Assembly (NCBI RefSeq): GCF_013373865.1
Contig: NC_050472.1
Location: 930,001 to 994,000, forward strand
Reading direction: 5' to 3'
Length of the DNA: 64,000 bases
Source of the DNA: Monomorium pharaonis
Taxonomy: Eukaryota; Arthropoda; Insecta; Hymenoptera; Formicidae
Each line of letters begins with the position of its first letter. Within the stretch, counting starts at the first letter, position 1. The notes under the pieces were generated by a model that saw only the letters and a list, made by a program, of their open reading frames with translations, did no database searches and had not been told where the DNA came from. Below, one piece after another: positions 39,019 through 50,097 of the stretch. The position numbers were made by a program, and so were the translations under genes.

Positions 39019-39084
39019 TATAAAGGCTTTCTGAGCCATCGTCAGTTTTTATTAAACTTAGCGAGGTGACGAAGGCTTGAAAAA
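39019..39084 (+). promoter_or_regulatory. Candidate TATA/initiator promoter with short leader exon
   Basis: TATAAAG at 39019-39025 lies 25 bases before the A (39044) of TCAGTT, an arthropod initiator match. About 40 bases later comes a donor, AAAAAG|GTAAAT, near 39084/39085. Together they would make a small untranslated first exon. The TATA spacing is a few bases shorter than usual. The upstream 100 bases are GC-balanced, including GGCAGCTGCAGG. Confidence 0.3.
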
Positions 39085-40844
39085 GGTAAATGATCGAAGC
39101 CACGCATCGAAAGACCATTCGCGATTATATGCGAAAATCTGATATGTCCTGATTTAAAAGCTGCAGCATAATTTTATGGTTTGTACGTTGCAGAGAGCTC
39201 GTTAATTTAAAAATAATTGTAAGAATTAGTGATCGTTTTTTTCTTGAAAAAAAAAAAAAATCTAGTAATAGGTAGCCACTAAATGTATTTTGTTTAGTAT
39301 ACTGGTGTAATGTTTAGCAAATCTAAATAAACCTAATAATCAACCATTTAATAATAACTACTAATTTTGATGATATTAAAAACATTTAATTAAAATTATT
39401 TTATCAAAGTTAATAACTATCTAGGCTTGATTATTAGTAGACTTTTTGTCAGTGTTCCCGAAATTAATAATCAAATGGGATTCTTTCGATTAATGGAATT
39501 ATCTTTATTTATTGGCCGAAATTAACGGCGTTACATTTCAGTGATAATATTTTATTTTTAAAACAGATGCGTTTTGCATCGTTTTAAATAGTAGATAACG
39601 TTTTCTAGATATTTTGAGGCATAAAAGTCGCGTTATCTGGACATTCTGCCAAATGAATAACGTCGGATGCGGAAATTGGTGCTCAATTTTGATATCAAAT
39701 TTCAAAGATAACCAGCCATGTATTCGACAGAGTCACGTGGGACAGAGAAAAATACCTCCGAATGAATATTTATGTATGGATAGTGAGCAGCCATAGTCGA
39801 CATCCGTTGTACGGACTCGACCGGCATGTCCGAAAAAAGAGGATATCGATTCATCAATATTTATGAAGATACAAAAACGCGAACGACGAACGTGATGAAG
39901 GATCTTTCGCACGTCGAAGTAACGTAGGTAACACTTTAACGGAAACCGGTGTAAAATCGTGTAACACTGTAACTTAAGACGGCAGTTTAAAAATTTAACG
40001 TATCTTTTTTTTTACATAATTATAATGAATTGAAGAATGTCCATTTTTATGTGATTTCAGTAAAATTAAAGATAACTTGTTAAAAATATAAGGAGACTTA
40101 CAAATGATAATAAACTCGTTTTTGTAAAAGAATAATATGAAAAAAAGAAGTTCTTAAAAGAACAACAAAAGATTATAAAATTAAGATAAATGTAAACTTT
40201 ATTAGTAAAATATATTATGAATAATCTCGCAGAGTATATTTTACTAATGCTAATTCTCTGTTACAGATTCTATATAAATTCTATATAAAGTATTTTTATA
40301 AAAAAAATATATATATATGGGGAAAATAAGTTAAACCAAGATTAAAGTTATGCTACAGTGGTGTAAACGGGCTTTATTAGAGAATATTAAATTTGCATAG
40401 CAGCCTATAGCTTTACTGATTCAATCAATCTATTTTTTCTTTTTTCGTGAAAGCTCGGATATTTCTAGAAGTTGCGTAATCTCGTTACTTCGCTTTACAA
40501 TAGAATGATCGAGAAATGAGACCGACTTGATGCGGAATATCCAACTTAATGAAATCAGATTGAAATGAAACGTGACTTTAGCTTCCGAACTGGACGTGAC
40601 GAGCACGCGAAATTATCGAAATTTTATAACTTTTACAAACCCAGTCGGCCCCCGTAATGAGCTGACAAGGGAAATTCTGAAGGGAAAATTTTTATCGCGA
40701 CGGGAATTTCGTGGTTATGTGACTGGAATTGCCCGTCATTTGTGGTTGCATTTTGTCGATTTTCCTCTAATAAAAAAAGTATTGTGAAAGAAAAAGTCAC
40801 ATGACTTTTTTCGTCGTATAAAAGAGAGAAATGAAATTTACTTA
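39085..40844. other. Gene-free interval
   Basis: AT-rich with GC patches at 39640-39960 and 40430-40790. Includes the repeat-family copy at 39320-39445. No supported exon. Confidence 0.4.
39320..39445. repeat. Dispersed AT-rich family, copy at 39.3 kb
   Basis: Shares words such as ACATTTAATTAAAATTATTT and ATCAAAGTTAATAACT with the copies near 28.5 and 58.2 kb. Its outer parts (AATAATCAAC... and ...TTGATTATTAG) are inversely related. Confidence 0.4.
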
Positions 40845-41031
40845 CAAGGGAACCTCGCAAATCCAAAAATTCTGATTTTAATGAAATTGTCTTTACCTTT
40901 GCAGGGTGGTTTCAACCCTTTAAACCGTTTATAAGCCTAAACAAAAAATTTTTTAATTTATGTATTTACCCCCTCTACATTTATGCCAAGTTCATTAAAA
41001 TCAGAATTTTCGGGTTTGCGAGGTTCCCTTG
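40845..41031. mobile_element. 187-bp MITE with TTA duplication
   Basis: Begins CAAGGGAACCTCGCAAATCC and ends with the reverse complement of CAAGGGAACCTCGCAAACCC. The inverted repeat extends about 40 bp to TTCTGATTTTAATGAA. TTA occurs at 40842-40844 and 41032-41034. A 3-bp TWA duplication is typical of PIF/Harbinger elements. There is no coding capacity. The ends are well conserved, so it is probably young. Confidence 0.8.
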
Positions 41032-42609
41032 TTAGTTTTCCTCCTATTGCTTATTATATTGAATATTATTTATTATTATAACTGGGAAAGACTAAATGGA
41101 AACGTCCTGTCTCTTTTTTAGTTATTGTTGGACTAAATTATAAATTAGAGAGGAGGGAAGGGAAGAATATGATGTTAAGACATCATTACTGACTCCAAAG
41201 TATTTAATCTTTGTTTCTCAGAAAACGATATTTCCAGGTTGACTTCATTTATTTAGGCCGTCGCGCGTGTCGCTTTCGCGTCCACCCTCTTCCGCTTAAA
41301 TTGGACATAAAAAATTGCGTTCACAAGAAACGCCATCAATTTAATCCTGAATTTTCTCGCACAGAAATTATACATATTATTTCATTTTGAATTGTACGAT
41401 GCTGTGGATTTTGATCGTCATTTCTATTATGCAATTGTTAATTATAGATATTCTTCATAGAAATATCTATAAGGAATACGACAGGAAACAATGATGAAAA
41501 GAATTGTTCTAATTATTATAATAAAATAGCATTTTAATAGGCATATTAAATAATTACTAAAATCTTGAATAAACAAAAGATGAAACTTTTAATGTATACT
41601 TGTAAAAAATATTTGTTTAGCAACTGCGACGTCGACAGTGTTCCATAACTGTCTTTATTACAAAACTCAGTTAAATTTTGCTATACGATATTTCGCTAAA
41701 CTTATCATAAGGTTAGACGGGCAGGATTTTCGGGTCCCGCTCGTTAACCAGCGGTTTCACATATGTGCCCCTCGCACGCGGTGCGTTGAACCAACTCCGC
41801 GAAATTTATAACCGGCGTTATACGGAGTCGCAGGAAAGAAGACAAGAGCGTGAGAGCGCGAAAGGACTGGGGAAAGAGCGCGCCAGAGGCAGAAGGAAAG
41901 TGAGCGCGCGCAATGCAGCGTGCCCGCACGTCGCGTCGTCGCGTCGCATTTTCATACATGTACAAGAAGTTAATTTTCATCGCGTAAAATATACGTTTCG
42001 ATTTGTTGCGGGGTGCGAAAGCGGTCATGTCACATTGTCGACGCTGTCTCGTCTGTCGTGAAATGCATTCGCGACACGTGCATTGTGCAAATTAATTGAT
42101 TTAATCTTACGTTTACATAGAATGATTTCTAAGTAAATACAAAAAATAAACATAATATTTCTTGAATTAAGAAGAAAGAATTTTAGGAAGAAAAGACCTT
42201 ATACATCTATCCTAAATTGCTTTGTTTTCAACATATAAGAGAAATAGAAAAAGAGAAAAAGAAAAGCTATTTCGCGCGTGCTGCGATTAAGCGCCCAACG
42301 GTGCAACCCGATCGTTCTCTTCACAAAGCTTCGCGTTGCTTGATGTCCACTGCTTTGCGATTCATCGACATATAGTTTTGCTTTTCGAGATAAAAAAGAG
42401 GGAATAAGTGATCGACCGAAGAGGAGTGGAGATCTTTATACATCATTGTCTTGTTAGTTAAGGGTGCTTTTCATTTAGTGACACAAGTCGACACAAGCAT
42501 CGTTCTATCTTTTTTTTATGTTCAATGAGTAACAAAGGTAATGCGAAAAAAAACCATTAGAAAGAAATACGTTGAAAACGAATCAATCGACCATCCATCG
42601 TTCACTCAA
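41032..42609. other. Gene-free interval with a CpG-rich block
   Basis: 41700-42070 is very CpG-rich and open on both strands (98 and 94 codons) without recognisable features. The purine-rich GAGCGCG-type repeats inside resemble non-coding regulatory DNA. The remainder is AT-rich. Confidence 0.4.
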
Positions 42610-42660
42610 TCTCTCTCTCTTTCTCTCTCTCTCTCGCTCTCCCCCCCCCCTCCCCCTCTC
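42610..42660. repeat. (CT)n followed by a poly-C run
   Basis: About 30 bp of CT, then ten C, T and five C. The minus strand is G-rich. Confidence 0.93.
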
Positions 42661-45218
42661 ATTTTCTTGCACTTTGAGTCGTCAGACGTAACAGAAGCTC
42701 GTGAGAAGCTGAAAAGACGTTCGTGCCGATATCAAGTTTCTCGAGTAAGCATTGCCACATTATTTTCGCAATGAATTTAATCAATTTTGGCTATAATTAA
42801 AAAATAGATATCGTAGTTATAGCGTCTTTTCTCTAAAATTGATGTATCATAAAATTAATTATATATTACATTTACTTCATAATTATATGTCAGAAAGACG
42901 TTTGATTGTTTTTCTAATAAATGTAATTATACATATACATGTAAATATATCTCTATATTTAAAATCTATTTGTGTACTAATTACCGCGATTTACTTTTAC
43001 TTTTAGTCCATATGATTATTAAATTAATGCTGTATTAATTAATTTCTCATTAATTATTGAGAAAACTCGTAAAATGAAGATTTTTACATTCTCTTCAACT
43101 TGCTCTATCTATGCAAAATCTTGCACGAGAGGTGATGCAATTACATCGGAGGAAAAATAATACAAAACACGATATTCTACGTACATCTCTGCAGAGTTAA
43201 TGAAACGCGCTATCAATTATCGCCATACTTCTCGCCGAGAAATTCCTTTTATTCGTCTTACTTTGCGCAAGCAAATGAGAAGATAAATCACGAATGAGTT
43301 AATTCCCGCGGGTGCATTTATTGTGCGACTTTATGATGTATTAATGTGTGGACGTCACCACATCACGTTTTGTCCGCTGCCGCGAGCTGCAATTCGTTAT
43401 CTCCCATTTTGTCAATTAATATTAGTCAAATCCTAATTAAATTGCGTCGCTTAAGAATTTCTCATTGACATGTACACGACGAGAAAAGAACAATGAATAA
43501 TAATTAAGCATTAATTGTGCACGTACGTGAATGAAAAAGAATATAATTTTCACAATCTATAATGTAGAAAATAAATTACAAAAATAATAATTATCATAAA
43601 ATCACAATTACATTGCATAATAAATGGATATAAAATATTTCAATGTTCAATGACAGTATTAGTACAATGACAGATTTTTAAGTAAATAAAAAAGTATGAA
43701 TCGATCTTTTATTAAATTTTCTGCAATTGAACACGATTGTTTGTATTCACAGGAGAGAATTAATTATGTTTAATCGTGACGAGCAGGTCAAGTCGCTTTA
43801 CCAACTTGAATTTCGCATATTGTTTCATACAATATGTTTAAGTACATACTCGCTAATCTCGGTTATCTACACGTCGCGGATAAAAACACATTTACGTATT
43901 AATTTCGGCGACAGGACGAACGTTCGACACGTGCATCGCCCAACATGTGGGTGACTGCACGCGCGAATGCGCTTTGATGTAACTCTCTTTTCATTGATTC
44001 AGAATGAAAGACCGTCAAGCTCTCTTCCCTTCAACGAAATAATCATCCGCATCAAGGATTTTCCGCGTAATTATCTTGACGATTAACCGCGCGGGCGCGG
44101 CCACCGTATGGAGTTAATTCTATCCTCATCCCCCTTGTGCCCTCTTCTCCCGCGTTTCCCTCTGTTCCCACTTACCGCGAGATGAAAACACGCGCGCGCG
44201 CGCGCGTGCGGGAAATACGAGAGAATGCCATAATTGCAACTGATAAAGCCATTACGGAACTGAATTTGTCGGAGAGAGTTCCAGGACGGGCCACCACTCT
44301 ATTATTTATCGTTTAACCCGTGAGATTGCTAATTGCCTTATTAAATTCGACATCGATATGCGCTTGATCGACGAATTATCCAGAGGAATAAAATTTCTTT
44401 TTTCTTTTTATAAATTCTTAATGTATCGTGTTCACATACAATTCTTTAGTATTTTTTTAAATTTTTTCCGCTCGATCTAATTCGGGCTGCTCGTTTCAGC
44501 CAGTTAATAGAATTTCTCTGTGGTTTCGCTATACCAGATTGCCAATTTAACGACATTCCCAATTCTCGCGGTTCCAAAATGCGGATTACGCCGTTTTCCC
44601 ACATTTGCCGGCGATGATATGCAGCGTGAATTCCTGGCCTTTATTGCCTCGTACATTGCTGTCATCACGTACCGTATTGAATCAGCACTGTCGCGGCGAC
44701 GTTATAGCGAAAATTTTCTCCGGTTTATTGGATACATCAGGTGTGCCTAATTAGCGCTTGCTGCAAGTACCAAATCGACCATGTTACTACTATATGTTGT
44801 GGATTATGCTAAATAATTAAAGAAGAAGAAAAAAGAAAACTTCGAGAAAACGACGTAGGATGTACGGTAGATATATTATAACAATTATGTACTAAATTGA
44901 ATTTTATTAAATTTTCCTAAGATTATAGTAAAATTCTTCAAATTTTATTAAATTTTATTAAAACTAATAAAATAATAAATTTTATATAATTATGAAATTC
45001 TTTAGTATCTACATTTTAAGATTTTACCGTAGATTTTAAGAGAAAATCCTGTCATAAAAATAATTTATGGTTTCTTTTCTTTAAAATGTGAACGCGTGAC
45101 ATAAAGAGATCTAACGACATAAAGATTTTGCGATAAAGATTTATTTTTATAATAAATTGTCCGACCAACAAATATTACCTATATCTTGTCTCCGAGAAAC
45201 CATAACAGAAAAAATGTC
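42661..45218. other. Gene-free interval
   Basis: AT-rich with GC patches at 43100-43480, 43900-44360 and 44480-44800. A minus-strand donor-like CTCGCG|GTAAGT at about 44169 has no matching acceptor. No transposon ends found. Confidence 0.4.
44191..44210. repeat. (CG)n repeat
   Basis: Eight CG units then TGCG. Unusual in most genomes because of CpG decay; it suggests little germline methylation here. Z-DNA candidate. Confidence 0.92.
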
Positions 45219-45318
45219 ATCCGATAATATGCAGAGAATATATTAAAATAATATTAAATCATATACGACGGTATATGATTTAATATTATTTTAATATATT
45301 CTCTGCATATTATCGGAT
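45219..45318. repeat. Perfect palindrome, 48-bp arms, 4-nt loop
   Basis: 45219-45266 is the exact reverse complement of 45271-45318, separated by GACG. Arms start ATCCGATAATATGCAGAGAA. There is no mismatch in 48 bp, so the event is very recent, kept identical by conversion, or an assembly or fold-back artefact. No target duplication is visible. Confidence 0.95.
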
Positions 45319-46277
45319 AAAGTATGCCGCGTTTTAAAACTGGTCGTATTTGAGAAAGAGAAATAATAATGAGAGAGGCAGAGAAATTGCTGTCTGCGCA
45401 AGCTCGATTACTCATTAAATCGAAATATTCGCACAAAGTGGTCACGATAATGATTCTGTTAGTAAAACATCTCGCGCTCTCGCGCGGGATTAACGTCAGG
45501 AGTGTTTCTTTTTATGGACCTTTTCTTTTTAACGTGTGAGATGTTTGTAAAGACGATGTATTGAGTTTCACTGCTTTGGCAAAGACGATGACGGAAGACG
45601 CGGATGCGGTGAACGCGTTTGATTTCATAAACTTACCAGACATTAGGTATACAAGAAGAAAATATTTTCACCAAAAGCTACGTAATAACGTGTAATGATT
45701 TTATCTGCAATAGGAAGCCCCGCTAGGTTCAATGACTTCGAATCGTTGGTTGAAGAATTGTACTTTTTTTCTTTCCTTTAATTTCCTTCTGTCGCTCTTT
45801 TTTCGCTTTCTTTTTTTTCTCTGTCTATATATTTTATCTCTCCGTTTTTATTTTTGAAAAATTATTTTACAATTCTTCGTTCACGATTACCATAATTTTA
45901 AGGGTAAATTTTAAGAGAAAATTTTTTTTGTGTATAAGATTGCTTTGTAAATAAGTCACAGAGAATGGAACGTTTCTTCAGTACTTTCCTTATCTTGTTC
46001 TATCTTAAATATTTTTGTCGTCTTCGTAACATTTTTCGTCTTATACCATGTTCGCTTTCGGGAAATGAAATCCAGGCACACTTAGCTGGTGTGTCTTTGA
46101 TATCCATGACTCTCTTCGTCTCAGAACGAACATGGGAAAGAACATAATGGTAATCTCCGCAGAAGTAACGGAGGGGGCGAGAAGATAAAGATACTCGAGA
46201 GATTCACGAAAGGAAACCGCCCTTGACGAGCCCTTTTCACTGTTAATGCGAATTTAATGCATCGTCGTCTTTTTTTA

Positions 46278-46283
<6 letters not shown>
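45319..46283. other. Gene-free interval
   Basis: GC-balanced at 45440-45640 and 46050-46260, otherwise AT-rich and T-rich. At 45900-45940, GGTAAATTTTAAGAGAAAAT followed by TTTTTTGTGTA resembles a MITE end (similar words near 3195, 45020 and 61120). Confidence 0.35.

Positions 46284-46337
<54 letters not shown>
46284..46337. repeat. (CT)n microsatellite
   Basis: About 54 bp of uninterrupted CT. Confidence 0.96.
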
Positions 46338-46339
<2 letters not shown>

Positions 46340-46937
46340 CTCATTTCTTGTTTTTCTTCTTACCTTCAAACGAGCACATTTCTTTTTCATATTTTTCCTC
46401 TATACCACTTACAATAAATCGCAAGCCCACCGATCTATCTATGGCAGAATCATTCCGATTCCGTTTTAAATAATGTTAAAAATAATACAGCAAGCCATTT
46501 TACTTTTTAATAGTACAAAAAAGTTTTATTTTAACTTGAAATTCTTAAAAAATGTTTTATTTATGTCATGATATAATAATTCTATAAGTTAAAAAAATCT
46601 TGACATAATTTTAATTTATTAATAAGATTTGAATTAATAAGAATAATAATTGTTTGTACATAATTATTTTTTAAGATTTTTACATTAGATAAAATTTACT
46701 TTATGCTATTAAAAAGTAAAATAATTTGCTATAGGACAAGATAATATAATGTTATTAAACTAGAAAAAACATAACAATATAAAAGCAACAAGCATTATTA
46801 TAAACAGGTAAATATTTAAGCCATGGTTCTTTTCTCTGACAAATTTTTGCAACGATGTGTTCTTAAAAAAAAAGTTTGAAACCTAACTGCTTGTTTGTTT
46901 TAAAGTGTATTTGATAATTTGATTGATCAATATTCTA

Positions 46938-49377
46938 CACGGTAAAAAACATTTGTATTTGTGTTAAAATTTTTTTGCAGAAAGTTTTGTGTTAAATTTA
47001 TAGTTGTCTGTTAATTTAACATATGGCTGTTATGTTAATTCAAGTAAAGTGTTAAATTAGAATATCTGAAAAAAATGTAAAAATAACGCAATGTGCACGC
47101 ACTTTTAATTTTACATAATAAATATGTTCCTTATTATCAGTGACAGCATTTATCTGTTAAAATTGACTGAAAAAAATGTTGAGTATATTCTACAAGTCCC
47201 GCCAGTTAGTGCGCGGCGACGCCAATAGGCGAGCAAGCGGCTTAACTCTCTCAGGAATAAAATGCCGCGCTACATAAAGACCACTTGCATCGCGATTAAG
47301 GCAAACTAAAAATAGCTTACCCCCAAAATTTAGAGAGCACATATAAAGTTTTTTGTCGATGATCCTGAAACAATCTATATATGCAATTGTAAGAAATTTT
47401 TTTTAGCATTTCTAAAATAACAATTATTGAACATATACATATACGATATGTTAAATTAACATATATAATGTGTTAAAATAATATTATATAATGCTAAAAT
47501 AACGTATATAATATGTTATTGTAACACGGTTATATATGTTACATTAACATTATTATAATGTTCATGTTAAAGTAACATGTTATATGTGTTACTTTGACAT
47601 AATTTTCTCATTAAATTGTTACATAAAAATTATGTCAAATTATAAAATTTACATTTATTGTTATGTTAAACATAACATAAAATTTATGTTGCTATTTAAC
47701 ACATGCTTAATATGTTAAATTAACACAAAAATTTGAGTGGATGATTTGAGACATGTGAAATGTGTTAAATTTAAAACACTGTGTACTTATATTATTCGTA
47801 TAATGTTTCCAATTTTGTGTTACCGAAATTTTGCAGTGAGATTTTCACTGAAGAAAGGCAGCAAGTTTTGCATTCTCTACGTCCTATGGCCGCGCGTCCC
47901 ACAGAATCTTTCTTTCAGGAAGGTATTGAAGGGATTGACCTTCATAGGAATAACCATGCGGTCGCGGGAGTAACGTAAATCGGAAATCGGTGGTTTCGTA
48001 ATGGTGTACTCGGCATTTCAATTTTGACGAGCTAGAGGTGAACGGAAGAGAAGAAATTTGGACGGGAATCACGCTGTACTTTGTTCGTACGAGACGTGAA
48101 TGTATTTTGAATTTGTCTCAAGGGACAAGGGACCTGTCCATTGCGCTTTCACTCGGACATGCTTACCTCCTTTTACTTGCTTTGAATATACAGTGACTCT
48201 TTTATATAATTCTCACTGAAGAGATTCTTCAATGTTACGAAGTATTGGGGAAAGAAATGTCATCATTTGTAAATGGCAAAGTTTGATTAGAAAAAAAAAA
48301 AAAACTAAAAATGATAAATTATAATTAAATTATAATTACAATTATTTTTTTCTTTTATTGGAGATAGATAATAAGAAATACATATAGATACAGATATACA
48401 TTGTCCTTTAGATTCTTTAAACTTTTTTTTGTATTTTTTTTTACACAATACATAAAACTGTATACAGAGTCCTTTTAAATTTTTAATACAAATTATTACA
48501 GATCGTGTGAAGAAACTCTAACTTCACATATAATTATGCAAGTTGATTGATTTTTGCAATGCATATTTTTATTGTTGCACAGTAAAAAAATTGTGTTAAA
48601 TTTAACAGATATTGCATGTTCAAAACGGTCCACAGAAATTTTTCTGTTAATTTAACATATTAAGCATATGTTAAATAGCAACATAAATATTATGTTATAT
48701 TTTAACATAAAAATACATGTAAATTTTATTTTTTGACATAATTTTTATGTAACAATTTAATGAGAAAATTATGTCAAAGTAACACATGTAATATGTTACT
48801 TTAACATTATAATAATGTTAATGTAATATATAACGTGTAACATTAACATATTATATATGTTAAATAAAAATTATTCTAGAAATGCTGAAAAAATTTTTTA
48901 TAATTGCATATATAGATTGTCCCAGGATCGATAAAATCGATAAAAATTTTGTGTGTATATTATTGGAACTAGTCCAATATTACAATATGTATGAATGCAA
49001 TCGTACTTGGTTCTCTGTTCTTGGCGAGCCTCTTTTATTCACCTAATAAGTGAATCTTTTTCACAAGAAATGCGCTATCTCGGGATAGATAGTAAAGTCC
49101 TCAAAAATGAAATGGTTTTTGTTAAAACTCAATTATAGAGTAAATTCAACATTTTTTTCTGTCAATTTTAACATCTAAAACCTATCACTTATAATAAGGA
49201 ACATATTTGCACATTGTGTTACTTTTACACTTTTTTTTAGTTATTCTAATAATTTAACACTTTACTTGAATTAACACAACAGCAATATGTTAAAGTAATA
49301 AGCAAATATGTTAAATTTTGACATAAAAGTTTGAACCAGGATATTTTTTAACAAGGAAACAAAACTTTTTCCTGTGT
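46938..49377. mobile_element. Two inverted MITE-like copies, or one 2.4-kb inverted-repeat element
   Basis: 46938-47784 and 48586-49377 are related as reverse complements in two blocks each: an outer block (GTTAATTCAAGTAAAGTGTT, then AATATGTTCCTTATTAT) and an inner block (AATTTTCTCATTAAATTGTTACA and its complement, TAACATTATTATAATGTT). Outer ends are CACGGTAAAAAAC on the left and, reversed, CACACAGGAAAAAG on the right, each next to TA. Inner ends also carry CACAGT. About 800 bp of unrelated, partly GC-rich DNA separates them. Many TTAACAT/ATGTTAA words repeat inside. No transposase frame seen. Confidence 0.65.
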
Positions 49378-50047
49378 GTAATAAACATATTTTAAACGCA
49401 AAGTTTAAGTTTTACAAAGCTAATAGCGCTTGCTAATTATTATATTTTTATTAAATAATTTTTTTAGCAAAAAGTTAATGAGGTTTTTTTATTATAATAC
49501 AATTTTTATTGTACAATTTTGGAGGGCAAGTTTTGTTTTTTCTTATTGAACTGAAGAAAAAGAATAGTTTTTGTAAAAGTCGGCGAACAATGGACCGCGC
49601 ATGATCCTAATGGCATTTCCTCGAGAGTCTTTCAGGGAAGAGATTGGCGGAATCGAGCGACCGATAGTATCAGTGAAAATGGCTCGCGTGTACTGCCGGC
49701 AGGGATAACATTGTTTGTTTTCGAGAGCAAATCGCGTTGGACACACGCTACCGCGCGTCTTTACATGGACGATACAATTAGATTGCAACCTCTTAAAAAG
49801 AACCAGCAACGAAGACGAATTTTTCTTCCACTTTTTAGATACTGTTTAAAAATAGAAACATTTGTTGGTGGTTTTGAAATCGCGGGTTGTTATCGTTGCA
49901 TTCGAAAATATTGTATTATAGTTATCTATGATTGTTACAGCAGCTAAAAAATGAAGCACATAATAGTTTTTTTTTTTTTTACTGATCGAGAATTCATAGC
50001 TCTATTTTTTCTTCTTTTCTTACTTCTTTTAAAAAATATTATAAAAT

Positions 50048-50097
<50 letters not shown>

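Noticed and set aside
45638..45708. Minus-strand exon between a CTATTGCAG acceptor and GTCTG|GTAAGT donor
   Set aside because: All three frames contain stops, and nothing else supports transcription on that strand.
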